The notes: generated from the sequence alone by a model not told the origin. A stretch of 17,000 bases of DNA from JBJKRW01 sp046704445 (GCA_046704445.1 JBJKRW010000108.1:1-17000); one strand, 5' to 3'. Counted from the stretch's first letter, positions 6,649-13,739 are shown. Translations and numbers: made by a program.

Positions 6649-7218
6649 ATGAAACTTGCCGACAAAGATATTGTGTTTGAAAAACAACTCAAAGGCTTTA
6701 CGTTTACATTCCATTCCACCTGGGGATTGTTCAGCCCGAAAAATATAGATGAAGGAACCGAACTGCTCATACAAAATCTGCCGGTCGGCCATTCGGATCT
6801 CTGTCTGGATATGGGATGCGGTTACGGTCCGGTAGGTTTAACCATGGCAAAACTTGCTCCGAGCGGGTTTGTCCATCTTGTAGACAAGGATTTTGTAGCG
6901 GTCGAGTATGCGAAAAAAAACGCGCACTTCAACCGTATCAAAAACTTCAACGCGTATCTGAGCAACGGATTCAGCCATATTCCCCGGGAATCCTTCGACA
7001 TCATCGCCTCCAATATTCCCGGCAAAGTCGGGAAAGAACTTCTCACGGTTATGATATCCGACGCAAGACACTATCTTAAAAAAAACGGAATTCTTTGTAT
7101 AGTCTGCATATCCGGTTTGAGGGAATTCTTCAAAAGAATTCTGAAAAATATATTCGGGAATTGTGAAATAATTGCTACGAGTAAAACATATACGGTGCTC
7201 CTGTCAAAAAAATATTAA
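6649..7218 (+). CDS. Class I SAM-dependent methyltransferase, MTS (RsmC-like) type
   Basis: This 189-residue cytosolic protein has the MTS-domain layout: an N-terminal strand FTFTFHSTWGLFSP followed by ID-x-GTELLI as in RsmC-like enzymes, the SAM-binding motif LDMGCGYGPVGL (53-64), an acidic motif VDKD (78-81), an SNGF segment, and the motif IV position SNIPGK (121-126). In RsmC/RsmD-like N-methyltransferases motif IV is normally NPP[FY]. Here it is N-I-P-G, lacking the aromatic residue that stacks on the target base, so the substrate may differ from the usual rRNA guanine. It is about the size of one MTS domain, without the N-terminal half of full RsmC. Confidence 0.87.
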   Translation: MKLADKDIVFEKQLKGFTFTFHSTWGLFSPKNIDEGTELLIQNLPVGHSDLCLDMGCGYGPVGLTMAKLAPSGFVHLVDKDFVAVEYAKKNAHFNRIKNFNAYLSNGFSHIPRESFDIIASNIPGKVGKELLTVMISDARHYLKKNGILCIVCISGLREFFKRILKNIFGNCEIIATSKTYTVLLSKKY

Positions 7219-7228
7219 CGGTTGCGTA

Positions 7229-7237
7229 TGTTACAAT
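7229..7237 (+). promoter_or_regulatory. Extended -10 promoter of the 7246 gene
   Basis: TG-T-TACAAT (TACAAT at 7232-7237) is an extended -10, 8 nt before ATG 7246. It resembles the element before the DUF167 gene. Confidence 0.6.
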
Positions 7238-7245
7238 AAATACGT

Positions 7246-7815
7246 ATGAAAAACTTCGCATTGGGAATATTGTTTTCGCTTCTTATTGCGTGTGCTGTTG
7301 TTATTGCCTACAAAGCGGGACAAAAAGAAAACAAAATATCTTTGAGCCTCTCACCCACCCCATACGCCACAGATATTCCCTCGCCTACACGGATGCTTGT
7401 CGGAGGAGACAAAGACATACACGGATGTATAGGATCCGCGGGCTATACCTGGTGTGCGGGAAAAAATAAATGTGTCAGACCGTGGGAAGAGCCTTGTCCC
7501 ACCGCACAGCCAACTCAATCGGACATTGAAGGAATTACACAAGCCTTAAAAGAAAAAAACAACTGGCAGAATATTGAACTGGACGTAAAAATTACCAAAA
7601 ACGACGGGACATATGCATACGGATCGGTGAACGAAAAAAATGCCCAGGCGGGCGGCGGATATTTCTACGCGATAAAAGAAAACGGCTCATGGCATATTGT
7701 TGCCGACGGAAACGGAATAATCACCTGCGAACAGGTATCTCCATATCCCTCATTCCCTACGGACTTAATTCCGGAATGTTACGACAGCGTAACAAATACC
7801 ATGAAGAGTCGTTGA
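7246..7815 (+). CDS. Membrane-anchored Cys-containing secreted protein
   Basis: This 189-residue protein begins with a signal anchor (about 4-22) and a Ser/Pro/Thr linker. A short Cys module GGDKDIHGCIGSAGY-x-WC-x-x-KNKCVRPWEEPC follows, with four cysteines that could form two disulfides. A C-terminal domain (about 95-185) contains NNWQNIELDV, KNDGTYAYGSVNE, GGGYFYAIKENGSWHIV, DGNGIITC and FPTDLIPECYD. I recall this combination from uncharacterised proteins of Candidate Phyla Radiation genomes; no function is established. The two C-terminal cysteines may form another disulfide. It converges with the microprotein gene, and their stops are 2 nt apart. Confidence 0.85.
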   Translation: MKNFALGILFSLLIACAVVIAYKAGQKENKISLSLSPTPYATDIPSPTRMLVGGDKDIHGCIGSAGYTWCAGKNKCVRPWEEPCPTAQPTQSDIEGITQALKEKNNWQNIELDVKITKNDGTYAYGSVNEKNAQAGGGYFYAIKENGSWHIVADGNGIITCEQVSPYPSFPTDLIPECYDSVTNTMKSR

Positions 7816-7817
7816 GC

Positions 7818-7988
7818 TCAGTTTTGACCGCACCGTGTATCGGGCGGCGGCCCTGCAGGATGTCCGTGTGTAATCCATTGCCCGTTCTTGCAGATCCAGT
7901 TATCTTCACCGGACATGAGCCGGACAAGGAAAACGGAAATAATAGACAAGACAACCAATATGATTATCGTTGTTTTTTTATCTTGCAT
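7818..7988 (-). CDS. 56-residue membrane microprotein with W-x-C-x-N-G-x-W motif
   Basis: From ATG 7986-7988 it encodes MQDKK, one hydrophobic helix (about 6-24), then an extracytoplasmic tail EDNWICKNGQWITHGHP ending PPPDTRCGQN. The Trp/Cys/Gly pattern (WICKNGQW...HG.P...C) looks like a compact Cys-bridged motif, and I associate similar peptides with Candidate Phyla Radiation genomes. In-frame ATGs at 8003 and 8045 would add N-terminal residues. Starting at 8045 would run into the promoter region of the divergent HAD gene, while a possible -10 TATGCT lies 10 nt before 7988, so I prefer the short form. Function unknown. Confidence 0.72.
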   Translation of the reverse strand: MQDKKTTIIILVVLSIISVFLVRLMSGEDNWICKNGQWITHGHPAGPPPDTRCGQN

Positions 7989-8028
7989 CGCTATATTCAG
8001 CATATCAAATGTTTTTAAACGCTGCGTC

Positions 8029-8037
8029 TGATAAGAT
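8029..8037 (+). promoter_or_regulatory. Extended -10 promoter of the HAD phosphatase gene
   Basis: TG-A-TAAGAT (TAAGAT at 8032-8037) lies 11 nt before ATG 8049. No SD and no clear -35 are seen. Confidence 0.45.
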
Positions 8038-8048
8038 GTTTCCATAGC

Positions 8049-8846
8049 ATGCAAATCATTAAAGCGATTGTTTCTGATTTCGACGGAACAGCCGCCGGAA
8101 AAGATTGGACTATTTCTGAACCGGTCGTGCAATCGATCAAAACATGGACCGGATCCGGAAGATCTTTCCTTTTTGCAACCGGAAAACAATACAAACATAT
8201 TCGCACCGCATGCATACAACTTCGTCTTTCCACGCCACAGATTGTACGGGGAGGAGCCGAAATAGTTGACGGAAAATCAGGCGATGTGATCGTCTCCTCA
8301 TACATGAATCCTTTGCGGTTGCACCAACTGATTCCCATCTTGAAACAAAGCAAAATCCCGTTCACCGCGGAAACCGGAGACATTCTTTATACATTGGACG
8401 GAAAATCCTTCGGTGCGGTACCCGGAGTCAGATATAAGAGTATCGACCTCATGTCATATGAAAATATTGCAAAAATAGTCCTGTGGACAGATAACTGCAA
8501 TGAACACGAAGTAGAATCGTTTGTGAATAAACATATCAAACCGGAATTCTCTTCTTTCGAAATCACGAAAAGTTATACCCCGTATCAGAAAACATGGCAG
8601 ATTACTTCCGCGTCCGCGACGAAAAAAACGGCGGTTACACGTGTGGCCCGTTTGTTGGGAATTTCATCCGAAGAAATTGCAGGTATAGGCGACGGGTATA
8701 ACGATATTTCGCTGCTTGAAGCGTGCGGATACAAGGTTGCGACTACAAACGCACCGCGCGCACTGAAACGCATCGCAGATCAAATCATTCCTGACGTAGA
8801 ACGAAACGGAGTGGCACTATTTATCCGTAATTTTTTAGGAGCCTGA
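8049..8846 (+). CDS. HAD-superfamily (Cof-type, class IIB) phosphatase
   Basis: This 265-residue cytosolic hydrolase carries all HAD motifs. Motif I is SDFDGT with nucleophile D10 and acid/base D12. Motif II is FATGK with T44. Motif III lysine is in ATKKTAV (K192/K193). Motif IV is GIGDGYND (D215, D219). The large cap between about 75 and 185 is the C2B type of the Cof subfamily, whose members dephosphorylate sugar phosphates and other small phosphorylated metabolites. The substrate cannot be told from sequence. The length is normal for the family. It is a single gene with its own promoter, and FecR follows after 44 nt with a separate -10. Confidence 0.92.
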   Translation: MQIIKAIVSDFDGTAAGKDWTISEPVVQSIKTWTGSGRSFLFATGKQYKHIRTACIQLRLSTPQIVRGGAEIVDGKSGDVIVSSYMNPLRLHQLIPILKQSKIPFTAETGDILYTLDGKSFGAVPGVRYKSIDLMSYENIAKIVLWTDNCNEHEVESFVNKHIKPEFSSFEITKSYTPYQKTWQITSASATKKTAVTRVARLLGISSEEIAGIGDGYNDISLLEACGYKVATTNAPRALKRIADQIIPDVERNGVALFIRNFLGA

Positions 8847-8875
8847 CCCTTCAGCGGTTATCCTCCATAATCCTG

Positions 8876-8881
8876 TATAAT
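8876..8881 (+). promoter_or_regulatory. -10 box of the FecR-like gene
   Basis: A perfect TATAAT, preceded by TG, lies 9 nt before ATG 8891. No good -35 and no SD are visible. Confidence 0.6.
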
Positions 8882-8890
8882 CCATACATA

Positions 8891-9535
8891 ATGAAATATT
8901 TGAATATTTTTTTGCTTTTTTTTCTCGTAGGAATCTGTGTAGCAATAGGATATAAGGTAATTCATCATACGGATCTTTCCGTTGCAAAACAGAATCCCCC
9001 TACCGGAGATTTCTCCATTATCCAACCTCCGAAACAATCGGTAAAAGGACAGATTGCTTCGATGTCCGGAGATGTGAATTGGGAATCAAGAACAGCGACT
9101 CAACCGGCGACACTTCTGAAACCTCGCCCGGTACAACAGGGGGAACTTCTCGAAACCGGAAAAGACGGCAAAGTGACCGTAGTCTTTCCGAACGCCGGAA
9201 CGATACACATCAACCAATCGTCGCATTTGGAATTTATCCAAACTTTGCCGGTCAATTTCGTATTCAGCCAAAACAAAGGACTTGTAGACTACGAAAAAAA
9301 AGGAAACGTACCGTTTTCCGTACGGACCTTTCACCTTGTCGTATCATTGGAAAACGGCACATATTCCGTAAATACCGATGCCGATAACGACATTGTCACA
9401 ATTGCGGTTCATGCAGGTTCGGCAAAAATCGCGTTCAACAATACACAATACGTAACTCAGATAGTGAATATTAATGAAGGCGAACAATACGCCTTTGACG
9501 ACACACTCAGACAAGGCACTATAGAACGGCTATAA
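8891..9535 (+). CDS. Membrane-anchored FecR-domain protein
   Basis: This 214-residue protein has an N-terminal anchor (about 4-23) and an extracytoplasmic beta-rich domain. The block GQIASMSGDVNWE ... LLKPRPVQQGELLETGKDGKVTVVFPNAGTIHIN fits the FecR domain ('G.v...l..G..i.Tg..g.a.l.f.dG..i.l...S.l'), followed by HLEFIQTL and a region with SVRTFHLVVSLENGTYSV and VTIAVHAGSAKIAF that continues the repeated strands. Classic FecR proteins are anti-sigma regulators, but stand-alone FecR-domain proteins in other bacteria are surface proteins. No sigma factor gene is nearby, so a structural or sensing role is more likely. It converges with the GH18 gene, and their stops are 2 nt apart. Confidence 0.82.
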   Translation: MKYLNIFLLFFLVGICVAIGYKVIHHTDLSVAKQNPPTGDFSIIQPPKQSVKGQIASMSGDVNWESRTATQPATLLKPRPVQQGELLETGKDGKVTVVFPNAGTIHINQSSHLEFIQTLPVNFVFSQNKGLVDYEKKGNVPFSVRTFHLVVSLENGTYSVNTDADNDIVTIAVHAGSAKIAFNNTQYVTQIVNINEGEQYAFDDTLRQGTIERL

Positions 9536-9537
9536 GG

Positions 9538-10698
9538 TCATCTATATGTTTTAAGCGGATTAAGGATTGTGCTCCCTTCATATCCAAGAGCCCATAATGC
9601 CACTCCTCCCAACGCATAGTTATTCGCGAGAATCAGCTTCTGTTCTGTCGCCTTTTCGTCGGGGAAATAAATCTGATGGAAAGAACCTGTTTCTTTGTCC
9701 TGATATATAAGGTAGGATTCTTCCGCGCTCTTATCCAACGAAACCGTGCAATCCGTGCAGGCATTTAATAACTCTTCGACCCTCCGGTTACTTGCGGTCA
9801 AGCCGCTTCCCGGAATCACTGCGCTGTGTGGAGTATTATCAACAGTTTCCCATTCGTATCCGTATAGCGGAATACCCAAAAGAATTTTATCCGGAGAAAC
9901 GATCTTAACCGCCTCTTGAACCGCCACATTACTGTCAAATTCCGCCTCATCTCCCGCACCTCCAACCGGTCCGACCGCACCGGTTACATACGATCCCGGA
10001 TAATGATAGTCATATGTCATAAGCACCACATAATCCACCGCACTTTTTATCGAATTCAGATCGATAAGATATTTTTTTACGAGATTAATCGGACTCATAT
10101 CAATCGTAAGCGTACCGAGATTTTTTTCATCCATATTGTGTCTGACCGCGGTAACAAAAGAGGTAAAATTCCGCCGCGCTTCGTCGGATGCGGGAATTAC
10201 GCTCTCTATGTCCAAATTAAGATCCGTAAACCCGTTCTGTCTCATGACCGGCTCAACCTCGTTGACCATCGTACGCGCATTATGTACCGGATCGCTTAAT
10301 AATCCGTAAATGTTATTTTCGTTCCCGCTGAAAACCAAAAGAGAAAGATCTACGTTATCTTTTTTTGCCTTGTTAAGAAACGGCGTGAATTTACCCTGCT
10401 GTAATGCAAGCCATCCCGGTTCCGATTCGCCGGGATCCGTATATTTCATAATTGTCCCGTCGGAAGAAAGAGTCAATCCGAAATATGTCAGGGTGTTGAT
10501 ATATTGATCATAATTTTTGTCTGCTTTGGAAATAAGCCAATAAGGCAAAAATCCTATCACCTTATGCGTAGTTGGAGCGAGCGGATTAAAGACAAAATTC
10601 ATGCCCGGTTTGTGGTACAGAATATTGTCCGCAATCAGCAGTCCGGTCCAAATTCCGACAATCAAACCCGCAAGACTTAGAATGATCAGTTTACGCAC
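9538..10698 (-). CDS. Membrane-anchored GH18-like glycoside hydrolase (YaaH/chitinase type)
   Basis: This 386-residue protein has a signal anchor (about 3-24), then a TIM-barrel typical of GH18. The marks are GFLPYW near residue 49, LLVFSGN, the catalytic segment GFTDLNLDIESV with catalytic E165 and D163, VLMTYDYHYPGS, LGIPLYGYEW, and GGVALWALGYE at the end. The usual DxxDxDxE has Asn in place of the second Asp (N161) and lacks the first Asp. The Asn version is common among bacterial YaaH-like cell-wall hydrolases, so activity on peptidoglycan or chitin-like glycans is plausible. There is no LysM domain. Translation starts at GTG 10696-10698, 6 nt after a perfect -10 box. Confidence 0.88.
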   Translation of the reverse strand: MRKLIILSLAGLIVGIWTGLLIADNILYHKPGMNFVFNPLAPTTHKVIGFLPYWLISKADKNYDQYINTLTYFGLTLSSDGTIMKYTDPGESEPGWLALQQGKFTPFLNKAKKDNVDLSLLVFSGNENNIYGLLSDPVHNARTMVNEVEPVMRQNGFTDLNLDIESVIPASDEARRNFTSFVTAVRHNMDEKNLGTLTIDMSPINLVKKYLIDLNSIKSAVDYVVLMTYDYHYPGSYVTGAVGPVGGAGDEAEFDSNVAVQEAVKIVSPDKILLGIPLYGYEWETVDNTPHSAVIPGSGLTASNRRVEELLNACTDCTVSLDKSAEESYLIYQDKETGSFHQIYFPDEKATEQKLILANNYALGGVALWALGYEGSTILNPLKTYR

Positions 10699-10704
10699 AG
10701 GACC

Positions 10705-10713
10705 ATTATATCA
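10705..10713 (-). promoter_or_regulatory. Extended -10 promoter of the GH18 gene
   Basis: On the minus strand TG-A-TATAAT (TATAAT at 10705-10710) lies 6 nt before the GTG start. There is no -35 match at the usual distance, and the extended TG may compensate. This supports leaderless initiation at GTG. Confidence 0.65.
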
Positions 10714-10776
10714 CCGGGTTGCGAATATATTCTGAAAAGGTTTTAGTCCAAGATAAACTTCGCACTATTGTGTCGT

Positions 10777-11010
10777 CTACGCAGGAGTGTAAGACAATAT
10801 TAAAGTATGAACAATCCCCGATTTACCCATTGTTCCCGTAACTTCCAGTCTATGTAAATTTGGATAGTCATCTTCATAATAATCATGTACCAAAGAAAGT
10901 TCGTGCGGTTCATAATTTTCAGTAATTCTTCGTGCTTCACGAATTGAAAAAGTCAGTGCGGTCACAAAAAAATTCTCGCTTTGGAAATAATCGGAAACCG
11001 GAATCGGCAT
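10777..11010 (-). CDS. Possible 77-residue hypothetical protein
   Basis: The frame from ATG 11008-11010 to TAG 10777-10779 gives 77 residues (MPIPVSDYFQSENFFV ... MGKSGIVHTLILSYTPA) with a believable mix of charged and aromatic residues and a helix-like SIREARRITENYEP. No signal or family is recognised. Support is limited: no -10 box sits close to the ATG and no SD is seen. If it is not real, 10699-11191 would be the longest non-coding stretch of the window (about 490 nt), unusual for such a compact segment. That is mild evidence in its favour. Confidence 0.5.
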   Translation of the reverse strand: MPIPVSDYFQSENFFVTALTFSIREARRITENYEPHELSLVHDYYEDDYPNLHRLEVTGTMGKSGIVHTLILSYTPA

Positions 11011-11173
11011 GGTTACTCAGCCGGAATGAAACTTCAGAAAATAAAGACTTAACCTGTTTCAATCCAATAATACTGAATATTGAATTTTAAAAACATGCGT
11101 AAAATTGTCAACTGAACTTCCATTTTGTAAGATATCGAATATGATTCGCATGTTAAATTACCGCAATTCCTTG

Positions 11174-11179
11174 TACAAT
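11174..11179 (+). promoter_or_regulatory. Candidate -10 box of the DedA gene
   Basis: TACAAT lies 12 nt before ATG 11192. TGTTAA at 11151-11156, 17 nt upstream, is a poor -35. The rest of the 11011-11191 gap shows nothing further. Confidence 0.45.
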
Positions 11180-11191
11180 TAGTGAATACGT

Positions 11192-11839
11192 ATGACATTA
11201 CCGCCATTTTTTGATCACCTGGAAGATTGGATTGCACTTTTTTTTCATCAACAGCCGCTCATCGGTCCGTTCGTGTTGCTCATTCTTGAAGAAGCGGGTG
11301 TTCCCTTGCCCATTCCGGGAGACCTGTTTATTGCGTATGCAGGATATCAGGTTGCATTAGGCAGGGTGCCGTATTTCGTTGCGTTTATTACACTTATGAT
11401 TGCGGTATTTATCGGCTCAACAATCCTATATATATTGTCTTACCATTACGGAGACGCCCTTGTGAGACGCTTCGGCAAATACATCCACCTTCATGAAAAA
11501 AGACTCGACTATATTGAGGCAAAATTCAGGAAGTACGGAGCATGGGTAATTATTTTCGGAAGACATATTCCCGGCTTCCGTATTCCCATAACGATTTTCG
11601 CAGGTATTTCACGGCAGAAATACCGTACGTTTATCATAAGCGAAGGAGTATCCATAATTATCTGGATCGCATTCTTTATGCAGGTGGGAAGAAAACTTGG
11701 ACGGCAAACCCTTATGCTGCTGCATAATAAACATTCTATTTTATTTATTATCATAATGCCCATAACCCTTGCGCTAATTATGTATGTCATAAGTAAGTTT
11801 ATTCCCGACAGAAATACAAAAAAGATAAAAAAAACATAA
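11192..11839 (+). CDS. DedA family membrane protein
   Basis: This 215-residue polytopic protein has about five hydrophobic segments (roughly 24-55, 60-84, 115-137, 145-160, 182-203). The DedA/SNARE-associated (VTT) signatures are present: EEAGVPLPIPGD (33-44), which contains the conserved acidic and Pro residues, and FGRHIPGFRIPITIFAG (122-138), with the conserved F-x-R-x-x-PG-x-R. Family members act as lipid scramblases or flippases, for example for undecaprenyl phosphate or phosphatidylethanolamine, and influence envelope homeostasis. The lysine-rich C-terminus (KKIKKT) should lie in the cytoplasm. It ends 2 nt before a strong hairpin. Confidence 0.93.
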   Translation: MTLPPFFDHLEDWIALFFHQQPLIGPFVLLILEEAGVPLPIPGDLFIAYAGYQVALGRVPYFVAFITLMIAVFIGSTILYILSYHYGDALVRRFGKYIHLHEKRLDYIEAKFRKYGAWVIIFGRHIPGFRIPITIFAGISRQKYRTFIISEGVSIIIWIAFFMQVGRKLGRQTLMLLHNKHSILFIIIMPITLALIMYVISKFIPDRNTKKIKKT

Positions 11840-11841
11840 AA

Positions 11842-11865
11842 AATACCCCGCAACAGCGGGGTATT
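11842..11865. terminator. Bidirectional intrinsic terminator between convergent genes
   Basis: AATACCCCGC, a 4-nt loop AACA and GCGGGGTATT form a perfect 10-bp GC-rich stem. On the minus strand it is followed by a long U-rich run, strong for the DUF5666 gene. On the + strand only a mixed TTCCTTATT follows, weaker for dedA. It is the only convincing intrinsic terminator I found. Confidence 0.88.
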
Positions 11866-11885
11866 CCTTATTCTTCTTCCGAAGC

Positions 11886-12377
11886 CTACTGGTTTTGTGC
11901 GGGTGGCGTTCCATTCATTCCTCCTCCTGTTCTTCCGTAACGGGGATTTATTTGTACCGATTCCGCGGTAACACTTCCATCCGAATTTGTCGCTCCAATC
12001 ACTGCAACGGTATCTCCGTCTTTTAGATCGCTCTTGCTCGCCTGCGTCGTATTCTCGTATGTGGTTTTATCCGAAAGCACTGCAATTTTTGAGCTTCCGT
12101 CCTGCATCTGGACCGTAATGGAATTGTTGTCTGTGCTGATGATTTTTCCAATCACCGGTCTCATAAAATTGCCGCCGTTCGTACCGGTTCTTGTTCCGTT
12201 ACCAAACCGTCCCTGAACTTGTCCCTGGAGCTGACCCCCCTGACCTCTCTGGAATAACACAGTTCGACTTCCATTAGTTGAAGTTTGGGATTTTTGATAC
12301 TGCATTCCCCCAAAAAAACCCACCGCTCCAAAAACTACCGCAACCAATATTGTTATTACAGGGTTGTTATTTTTCAT
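11886..12377 (-). CDS. Membrane-anchored DUF5666-domain protein
   Basis: The 163 residues comprise an N-terminal membrane helix (about 7-25), a Gly/Gln/Arg-rich linker (RGQGGQLQGQVQGRFGNG), and a DUF5666 OB-like domain: VIGKIISTDNNSITVQMQDGS, ITVQ strands, LKDGDTVAVIG and GSVTAESVQI. It ends in another Gly-rich tail. DUF5666 proteins are surface-associated and poorly understood. It is the fourth gene behind the MacAB-like exporter, with the same Gly-rich low-complexity style as the adaptor's tail, so it may be a partner or cargo of that exporter (inferred). ATG 12377 is chosen because a perfect SD precedes it; GTG 12386 would overlap that SD. Confidence 0.85.
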   Translation of the reverse strand: MKNNNPVITILVAVVFGAVGFFGGMQYQKSQTSTNGSRTVLFQRGQGGQLQGQVQGRFGNGTRTGTNGGNFMRPVIGKIISTDNNSITVQMQDGSSKIAVLSDKTTYENTTQASKSDLKDGDTVAVIGATNSDGSVTAESVQINPRYGRTGGGMNGTPPAQNQ

Positions 12378-12382
12378 ATCTG

Positions 12383-12391
12383 TCACCTCCT
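12383..12391 (-). promoter_or_regulatory. Perfect Shine-Dalgarno of the DUF5666 gene
   Basis: On the minus strand AGGAGGTGA matches the full anti-SD core and its AGGAGG lies 8 nt before ATG 12377. It is the strongest SD in the window and sets the start. Confidence 0.85.
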
Positions 12392-12423
12392 CCGAATTTA
12401 AACCTGCAATTGCTAATATTCAT

Positions 12424-12512
12424 AAATTTTTCAATTATCCGGATCTGGAACCGTTTGAGCATTGCGTTCAGAAAAATTAATCGAACGCTTCGAACTGAAA
12501 ATTGAAAAATTT
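12424..12512. repeat. 13-bp inverted repeat enclosing a structured intercistronic element
   Basis: AAATTTTTCAATT (12424-12436) and AATTGAAAAATTT (12500-12512) are exact reverse complements 63 bp apart. Inside lie TCGAA-CGC-TTCGA (12481-12493) and flanking TTCAG/CTGAA arms, so several nested stems are possible. It begins 1 nt after the permease stop and lies upstream of the DUF5666 SD. It may be an RNA structure that limits read-through, stabilises the upstream mRNA, or a decayed mobile repeat. No U-tract follows, so it is not a standard terminator. Confidence 0.6.
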
Positions 12513-12513
12513 G

Positions 12514-13737
12514 TTATTCGTATCTCAATGCTTCTATCGGCTGCAGATTTGACGCTTTTTGCGCGGGATACCAACCGAATAATATTCCGATCATTCCCGA
12601 AACACCTATTGCCAATGCAATTGACATCGGTTCTACGGTAAACGGAAGACTGACTGCTCTAGTAATAAAATATGAAGCCGTTATTCCAAGTAGCATACCG
12701 ATAACGCCTCCTGTTGAGGTCAGAATAATCGCTTCTATCAGAAATTGCTGAATTATGATCTTTTTTGTTGCCCCCAGCGCTTTTCGCAAACCTATTTCCC
12801 GGGTTCTTTCGGTAACTGTCACCAGCATAATATTCATAATGCCGATTCCTCCGACAAGAAGTGAAATCGCGGCAATTCCGCCAAGCAAAGCGGTAAATGT
12901 TCCGGTTACCTGGGATGCGGTATTCAAAATGTCGTTTTGTGAAAAAATAGAAAAATCAGCCTGTGATGGATCACGGAGTTTGTGACGTTGCAAAAGCAAA
13001 TATCCTATTTGGTTTTCCGCTTCGGTCATGACGTTTTGGGATTTTGCTTCGACCGCGATCGAACTGATGTATGTGCTACCGAACAACACGGACTGAGCGG
13101 TAGTCAAAGGAACGTAAATTATGTCATCCTGATTTCCGAAACCGCTTCCGCCTTTTGAAACCGTGGTTCCAACTACACGTAACGTCTGACCGTTAATTCT
13201 GATCGTCTGACCGATAGGATCGGTATTGGCACCAAAAAGATCGCTCACTACCTGAGGCCCCAATACCGCAATTCGCGAAAGGGAATTGATATCACGCTGG
13301 GTAATAAATACCCCTGTCGCCATATCGACTTTGTGTATTGACGCATATGCCGGATACACACCGGCAATTTGTGTATTGGTATTGTTTCTTCCTGCGGTTA
13401 CCTGAGCGCGTCTTGTCAATTCGGGCGATACCGCATCCACTGTGGTCACCTGAGGAGAAGACAGTATGGCTAACGCATCCTCCGTGGTCAGAGATGTTCC
13501 TCCTCCCGCCGCTCCTCGAACTGCTCCTTCGGACTGGCCTCCCGGAATGACGGTCAAAAGATTTGCTCCAAGCGATTCGATTCTGCTCGATATGGAAGCC
13601 TGACTTGCCTGACCCAAAGACACCAGTGCAATAACGCTTCCTATACCGATGATAATGCCGAGTATCGCCAAACTGGTACGCATTTTATTTATGGTCAGCG
13701 TACCGATGGCTTCTTTAATAAGCTCTATTGACTCCAT
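12514..13737 (-). CDS. MacB-like ABC transporter permease (FtsX domain)
   Basis: This 407-residue permease has MacB topology. A first membrane helix (about 22-45, ILGIIIGIGSVIALVSLG) follows the amphipathic LTINKMRTSLA. A large extracytoplasmic MacB core domain (about 50-270) with SLGANLLTVIPGG and IAVLGPQVVSDLFG comes next, then three C-terminal helices of the FtsX domain, including GGIGIMNIMLVTVTERTREIGLRKALGA and GMIGILFGWYPAQKASNLQPIEALRYE. With the ATPase and adaptor it should form a mechanotransmission-type exporter. Its ATG lies 2 nt after the ATPase stop, so the two are coupled. No ATPase domain is fused, unlike E. coli MacB. Confidence 0.93.
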   Translation of the reverse strand: MESIELIKEAIGTLTINKMRTSLAILGIIIGIGSVIALVSLGQASQASISSRIESLGANLLTVIPGGQSEGAVRGAAGGGTSLTTEDALAILSSPQVTTVDAVSPELTRRAQVTAGRNNTNTQIAGVYPAYASIHKVDMATGVFITQRDINSLSRIAVLGPQVVSDLFGANTDPIGQTIRINGQTLRVVGTTVSKGGSGFGNQDDIIYVPLTTAQSVLFGSTYISSIAVEAKSQNVMTEAENQIGYLLLQRHKLRDPSQADFSIFSQNDILNTASQVTGTFTALLGGIAAISLLVGGIGIMNIMLVTVTERTREIGLRKALGATKKIIIQQFLIEAIILTSTGGVIGMLLGITASYFITRAVSLPFTVEPMSIALAIGVSGMIGILFGWYPAQKASNLQPIEALRYE

Positions 13738-13739
13738 AC

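Noticed and set aside
7989..8219. Longer N-terminal forms of the microprotein on the minus strand
   Set aside because: They run into the coding region and promoter of the divergent HAD gene; the short form has a plausible -10 and a standard anchor start.
11049..11237. 62-residue minus-strand frame over the DedA start
   Set aside because: It overlaps the DedA promoter and start codon, has no promoter or SD signal and an unconvincing composition.
12378..12386. GTG start adding three residues to the DUF5666 protein
   Set aside because: The GTG is part of the Shine-Dalgarno itself; ATG 12377 has the correct 8-nt spacing.
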